Positions 60,677 to 64,000 of a stretch of DNA of 64,000 nt are shown here, piece after piece. The notes under the pieces were generated by a model, which saw only the letters and a list, made by a program, of their open reading frames with translations, had not been told where the DNA came from and did not search any database. The stretch is from an uncultured Roseibium sp. (GTDB lineage: Bacteria; Pseudomonadota; Alphaproteobacteria; Rhizobiales; Stappiaceae). The stretch covers positions 1,364,001-1,428,000 of the forward strand of contig NZ_OY780958.1 in the NCBI RefSeq assembly GCF_963675985.1, read 5' to 3'. How positions within the stretch are numbered: position 1 is the first letter of the stretch; each line of letters begins with the position of its first letter. Made by a program: the position numbers and the translations under genes.

Positions 60677-61270
60677 TCAGGCCTGGGCAGTTCCGAATAG
60701 CCAGTTCCAGGCGACCTGAACGCGGGTGGCGGCGGCATGAAAGAATGCCGAGACCTTTTCCCAGATCATATCGCCGAGGCTGGCCATCGTTTCCGTCGAT
60801 GTCTGTTCGTCCGCGGGCTTCGCTTCGATGAACTCGATGGACGTTGCCTGATTGCCCTCGTGAACGACACGTCGGGTGAAAACCAACTGTCCGTCAGTCT
60901 CGACACGGGACTCATCCGTCTTGGCGACAGTCGTTGCAGGATCAGTGGAACTGACCACGATCGCGCGACCGTCCGGCAGAAGGTGGGTTTCATTCGTGCC
61001 GACTTCCGAGTCGTAGATGACTTCTCCGTAGGAATCGATCAATTCGACCCAGACGGTCTTCCGGCCCTGAATTTCGATCTCACCAACCCAGATGGTGAGT
61101 TCGCTCTCAAGGGGATCTGCTTCTTCCGGCGTGGCGGAGGCCACCGTCACGGCAAGATTATCATCCGGCAGGTTGAAGGTTTCCTGCGGCAATGAGGCTG
61201 CGCTCGCACCGACGGTAATACCGGCAGCGAGACACACAGCGAGTCCAACGCTTTTTATCAACTGGTACAT
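60677..61270 (-). CDS. Secreted acidic protein of unknown function
   Basis: A 197-residue protein with a signal peptide (SVGLAVCLAAGITVGASAA). The mature part is acidic and beta-rich: ELTIWVGEIEIQGRKTVWVE, YGEVIYDSEVG, AIVVSSTDP. The last 35 residues form a helix rich in Trp and aromatic residues (EKVSAFFHAAATRVQVAWNW). No family recognised. It is monocistronic, with its own terminator. Confidence 0.65.
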   Translation of the reverse strand: MYQLIKSVGLAVCLAAGITVGASAASLPQETFNLPDDNLAVTVASATPEEADPLESELTIWVGEIEIQGRKTVWVELIDSYGEVIYDSEVGTNETHLLPDGRAIVVSSTDPATTVAKTDESRVETDGQLVFTRRVVHEGNQATSIEFIEAKPADEQTSTETMASLGDMIWEKVSAFFHAAATRVQVAWNWLFGTAQA

Positions 61271-61611
61271 TTGCGCCTCCCAAGGCAGCTATGACCGTTA
61301 CGACGTCTCTGGTCCCGAATGTCTGTTTATATAACCGCCAGGCGGCTTCCGGGTTCCATAGACCGACGTCACTATTTGGCCATTATTGCACCACAAGTCG
61401 GACAAAAGGTGTAATATGAATCACAAAATCCCGCGATTTTGATCACGTTTTGTTAACCGATATGTATTGCGTAAGGATTTCTCTAGGGAATGCGCGCTGG
61501 TGCCGCGTTTTGATATCGTTAATTCTGCTTAGGGTCGGATGGCGCAGTAAAAATGCTTTTGCTCTCGCCGGCTATGCTTTGCTGTAAAAACGTCTAACGC
61601 CAATCCTTGCA

Positions 61612-61641
61612 ACAGCAAAAAAAAAGCAGCCCTGCGGCTGC
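61612..61641 (-). terminator. Rho-independent terminator, orphan
   Basis: Perfect 6-bp G+C-rich stem with a T-run of nine on the minus strand. No protein gene stops nearby in this direction. Confidence 0.8.
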
Positions 61642-61860
61642 CTCGGGAACGAGATTGTTCCAGTGTCTTGAAGGGCAGACGATGGGGCACGCGCTTCAAG
61701 AGAAAATAGCTCGGTCGGTCACTATGTTCGCTGTTGTTGTGGTTCCGCCAAGCTGTCGGGTCGTTTTGACCCATGATCCTCAAAGATGTCGACTGCTCTC
61801 ATGAACCAGGGCAATGCTTGCCAGGTTCAATTGCCGTCTTGTCTCCTGGAATAGTCTGGC
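61612..61860 (-). ncRNA. Possible small RNA ending in a strong terminator
   Basis: On the minus strand 61641-61612 is a textbook terminator: GCAGCC / GGCTGC with a 4-nt loop and nine T. Upstream of it (61829-61803) is a second stable hairpin, GAACC-TGGCAA with TTGCC-C-TGGTTC. Between them lies A/C-rich sequence (CCACAACAACAG) that would be single-stranded. No protein gene ends near the terminator, so it probably ends an RNA gene. The 5' end is a guess. Confidence 0.42.
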
Positions 61861-62539
61861 TGCGAGGTGATTATTTGTTCTCTGCAACGTATCCTCGATG
61901 AGTGGAAACTCTTTCGAAAATAAAATGGGAACTTTGCGATTCCATCAATATTGTCAAAATTACGAAAATAGTGCGGAGAGGGTGGCTGGATGTCTTGATT
62001 ATTGGCTTAAGTTGCTGGAATTACATATGATATATCGTTCGGATATGAATTATATGCGGTAGGTGATTTTTGTGAATCTATCTTTTTAGCTGGTTATTTT
62101 TACCTGAATCGAATGTTGGAGACTTCGTAAACAGAAGTCTTTCCGGTTGCATGGTGCGCACCCATTGCAGAAGTTTAGAGAATTTCCGTTGTAGATCTCG
62201 GGCAGGCATCCGAAGTGTAGGCGCAAATAAGGTGGCATTGCCCGGCGACAACCGGTTTCTGCGTGGTTGTCTGGGGCTTCCACGGCGTGCGTGATCCTGT
62301 TCGGCATTCCAGTGCCATTGCTCCGACGATTATGCCTGGAAATAGCGATCATCCCATTTTTACCGGATCGGAAACTGAACGTCAGGCCGTTCGTGAAGCG
62401 TGCAGGGGCGATGGCTGCTGAGGAGGGATACACCGGCTATACGCTGTCGGGATATTGCGCACATCAGACATGGTTCTGACATGTCCGCCGGCTAATAATC
62501 CTCCTGGCCAATCGCCCTTATGAAGCGACCTGTCGGGAA

Positions 62540-63244
62540 ATGGATTTTGGAATGGATGCGAGACAGCTCGCCCGTGTCTTGACGAAGACGATCGAAGACC
62601 GGGCCCTTTCCGCGGGCACGCCGCTCCCCTCCCAGTCCGAACTGATGAACGAATATGGCGTTTCGCGTCATGTGGTCAGGAAGGCATTGGGCTTTCTGGA
62701 GGAAAAGCATCTCATCACCAGCTGGCAGGGCAGCGGATCGATCGTACGGGGGCGGGAATGGCCCTATCCGATTACCAGCCGGACGCGCATCCATCTCAGC
62801 CTGCAGGAATTAGGCGCGCGGATGCGCATCAAGGTGCTCAAGATCCTGGACAAAAAGCGCCCGTCGCCGGATGTGGCGCAGTTGTTGGGCGTTTCTCTAC
62901 GGGAGAAACTTCCGTTCATCGAGTTTCTGCTGATCGCCGATGAGCTTCCCATCGCGCTGGGCCATCACTTCATTCATCCATCGGTTTCGATCGATATTCT
63001 GAAGCGGGTGGAGGAAATCGGCGAGATTGCCGACGCTTATGCCGCAATCGGGATCGAGGATTATTTCCGCTCCCGGACCATGGTGCGTGTGCGCATGCCG
63101 AGCGAACGGGAAACGGATCTTCTCGAGATCCCACGCCAGCAGCCACTCTTTGTCCTGCTCGGGCTGAACGTCGGCGTCGATCAGAAACCGCTTGAAGTGA
63201 CCGAGGCGATTGTCCGCGGTGACCGGATCAGGCTGGATATCTGA
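62540..63244 (+). CDS. GntR-family (HutC/UTRA) transcriptional regulator
   Basis: A 234-residue repressor-type protein. Residues 1-70 are the GntR winged helix (AGTPLPSQSELMNEYGVSRH, RKALGFLEEKHLITSWQGSG). Residues 85-230 form a UTRA ligand-binding domain (LREKLPFIEFLLIADELPIA, EIADAYAAIGIEDYFRSRT, LGLNVGVDQKPLEVTEAI). It stands 192 bp before a solute-binding-protein gene, so it most likely controls that ABC transporter in response to its substrate. Confidence 0.88.
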   Translation: MDFGMDARQLARVLTKTIEDRALSAGTPLPSQSELMNEYGVSRHVVRKALGFLEEKHLITSWQGSGSIVRGREWPYPITSRTRIHLSLQELGARMRIKVLKILDKKRPSPDVAQLLGVSLREKLPFIEFLLIADELPIALGHHFIHPSVSIDILKRVEEIGEIADAYAAIGIEDYFRSRTMVRVRMPSERETDLLEIPRQQPLFVLLGLNVGVDQKPLEVTEAIVRGDRIRLDI

Positions 63245-63436
63245 CCTCACCAAATCGTGCACTTGGTGCAAAGGTTTCGTGACACCCGGTGCCACTTCCC
63301 GTCCTTGTCACCGGAGTGTCATTCAAACTTGGTTTTAGCCTCTTCGTGCCTGCGGCAACGCGGCGCCTCTGACGATGACAGTGCGCGAACCCGCCTTCGC
63401 GCCGTCGATCGCGTACCGAAACGAGGTCTTGAAGAC

Positions 63437-64000
63437 ATGCTGAAAAAACTCTCCCTTGCAATGCTTATGGTCAGCGTCAGTGTCGTTGCTGCCGAAGCGA
63501 AAACCGTGATCACCTGCCTGACGAATTCCGGTCACCTGACCCGCCAGCACGAACCGCTGATGAAAGAATTCAACGAGATGCAGGACGAGATCGAGGTAAA
63601 ATACGCGGCTCCCGCCAAGGACTACGCGGATTCTCACCTGAAGATGATGCGCGCATCTGCAACGAACACCCTGCCGGATTGCGCATTCGAAGCCTATAAC
63701 CAGCTGCCGGCCCTGGCACGGGCCATGGCAAAGCGCGGCCAGATCGTCGATCTCGCGCCGCTGATCAAGGCCGAAGGCGAAGGCTGGAAAGAGCTCAACT
63801 ACACCGACAACATGCTGAACCTGGGCCGTGTCGACGGCGTCCAGTACGGCATGCCGTTCAACGCCTCCGTTATCCAGTGGTACTACAATGCGGACCTGTT
63901 CCGTAAGGCCGGTCTCGACCCTGACAACTTCCCGAAAGACTGGGACGGTCTGTTCGCAGCCACGCAGAAAATCGCAGCCCTTGGCGACGACATCACGCCA
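63437..64000 (+). CDS. ABC transporter solute-binding protein, family 1 (3' end outside window)
   Basis: 188 codons of an extracytoplasmic binding protein; the gene continues past base 64,000. The signal peptide is LSLAMLMVSVSVVAAEA. The mature part has TCLTNSGHLTRQHEPLMKEF, GVQYGMPFNASVIQWYYNAD and LFRKAGLDPDNFPKDWDGLF, the order seen in UgpB/MalE-like proteins for sugars or glycerol phosphates. With a UTRA regulator upstream, uptake of a sugar-like or phosphoester compound is probable; the ligand is not defined. Confidence 0.88.
   Translation, partial: MLKKLSLAMLMVSVSVVAAEAKTVITCLTNSGHLTRQHEPLMKEFNEMQDEIEVKYAAPAKDYADSHLKMMRASATNTLPDCAFEAYNQLPALARAMAKRGQIVDLAPLIKAEGEGWKELNYTDNMLNLGRVDGVQYGMPFNASVIQWYYNADLFRKAGLDPDNFPKDWDGLFAATQKIAALGDDITP

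Larger units (their letters stand above)
61271..62539. other. Long intergenic region
   Basis: About 1.27 kb without a supported protein gene. 61615-61860 holds the possible small RNA. 61900-62120 is A+T-rich, with the promoter-like TATGATATATC. 62130-62480 has open frames on both strands but none with recognisable content or a good start. Confidence 0.5.

Noticed and set aside
61529..61783. 84-codon minus-strand frame through the orphan terminator
   Set aside because: It reads across the terminator stem and T-run, which a real gene would not do.

Overview
The window is about 64 kb of chromosome from an alphaproteobacterium. The set of genes (MinCDE, an AapJQMP amino-acid transporter, an NDUFS4-type complex I protein, a BTLCP-type transglutaminase-like protein, small PAS and double cold-shock proteins) suggests Hyphomicrobiales, perhaps the Roseibium/Labrenzia group. 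That taxonomic guess is inference; no rRNA or marker search was possible. The host parts are GC-rich and densely coded. One 24-kb block is visibly richer in A+T.

Layout. 1-12,300: minC (5' end outside the window)-minD-minE, tRNA-Glu, a glyoxalase, a Sir2 deacylase, a double cold-shock protein, a DUF192 protein, a PAS histidine kinase with its response regulator, tRNA-Pro, several secreted proteins, a GNAT-like protein, a PAS-like protein, the NDUFS4-like protein and tRNA-Arg(TCT). 12,360-36,293: an integrative element in the 3' end of tRNA-Arg, bounded by a perfect 21-bp direct repeat (attL 12360-12380, attR 36273-36293). It carries a tyrosine integrase, an excisionase-like protein, a NusG paralogue, an AEP-type primase and an AAA+/helicase-like protein, two terminase-small-subunit-like proteins, a block of small unknown genes, and defence-like cargo: a UDG-like protein, an ApeA-like HEPN protein, a two-gene membrane/HEPN pair, a GHKL ATPase remnant and a GHKL ATPase fused to a PD-(D/E)xK nuclease. 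I see no large terminase, portal, capsid or tail gene, so it looks more like a phage satellite than a prophage. An IS1380-type insertion sequence sits near its right end. A short motif (core AATGACGGG) recurs at least eight times, with a ninth variant, only inside the element.

36,500-41,520: a SARP/BTAD-type regulator, two tandem small proteins resembling nitrile-hydratase-leader (NHLP) RiPP precursors, and a divergent YcaO protein. This looks like a minimal RiPP locus without any other recognisable maturation enzyme.

41,500-64,000: ordinary host genes. These are a CAP-domain lipoprotein and a CpdA-like phosphodiesterase; an envelope-lipid operon (GT39, PAP2, GT2, lipid A biosynthesis N-terminal protein); metC; the aapJQMP operon; META and DUF2459 proteins; a 3-mercaptopyruvate sulfurtransferase; a GFA protein; an AlaX-type editing protein; a LysE transporter; cardiolipin synthase; cysteine synthase; a secreted orphan; a possible small RNA; and a GntR/UTRA regulator followed by a solute-binding protein that runs off the end.

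The two places most worth follow-up are the satellite-like element with its repeated motif and defence cargo, and the SARP-NHLP-NHLP-YcaO locus.
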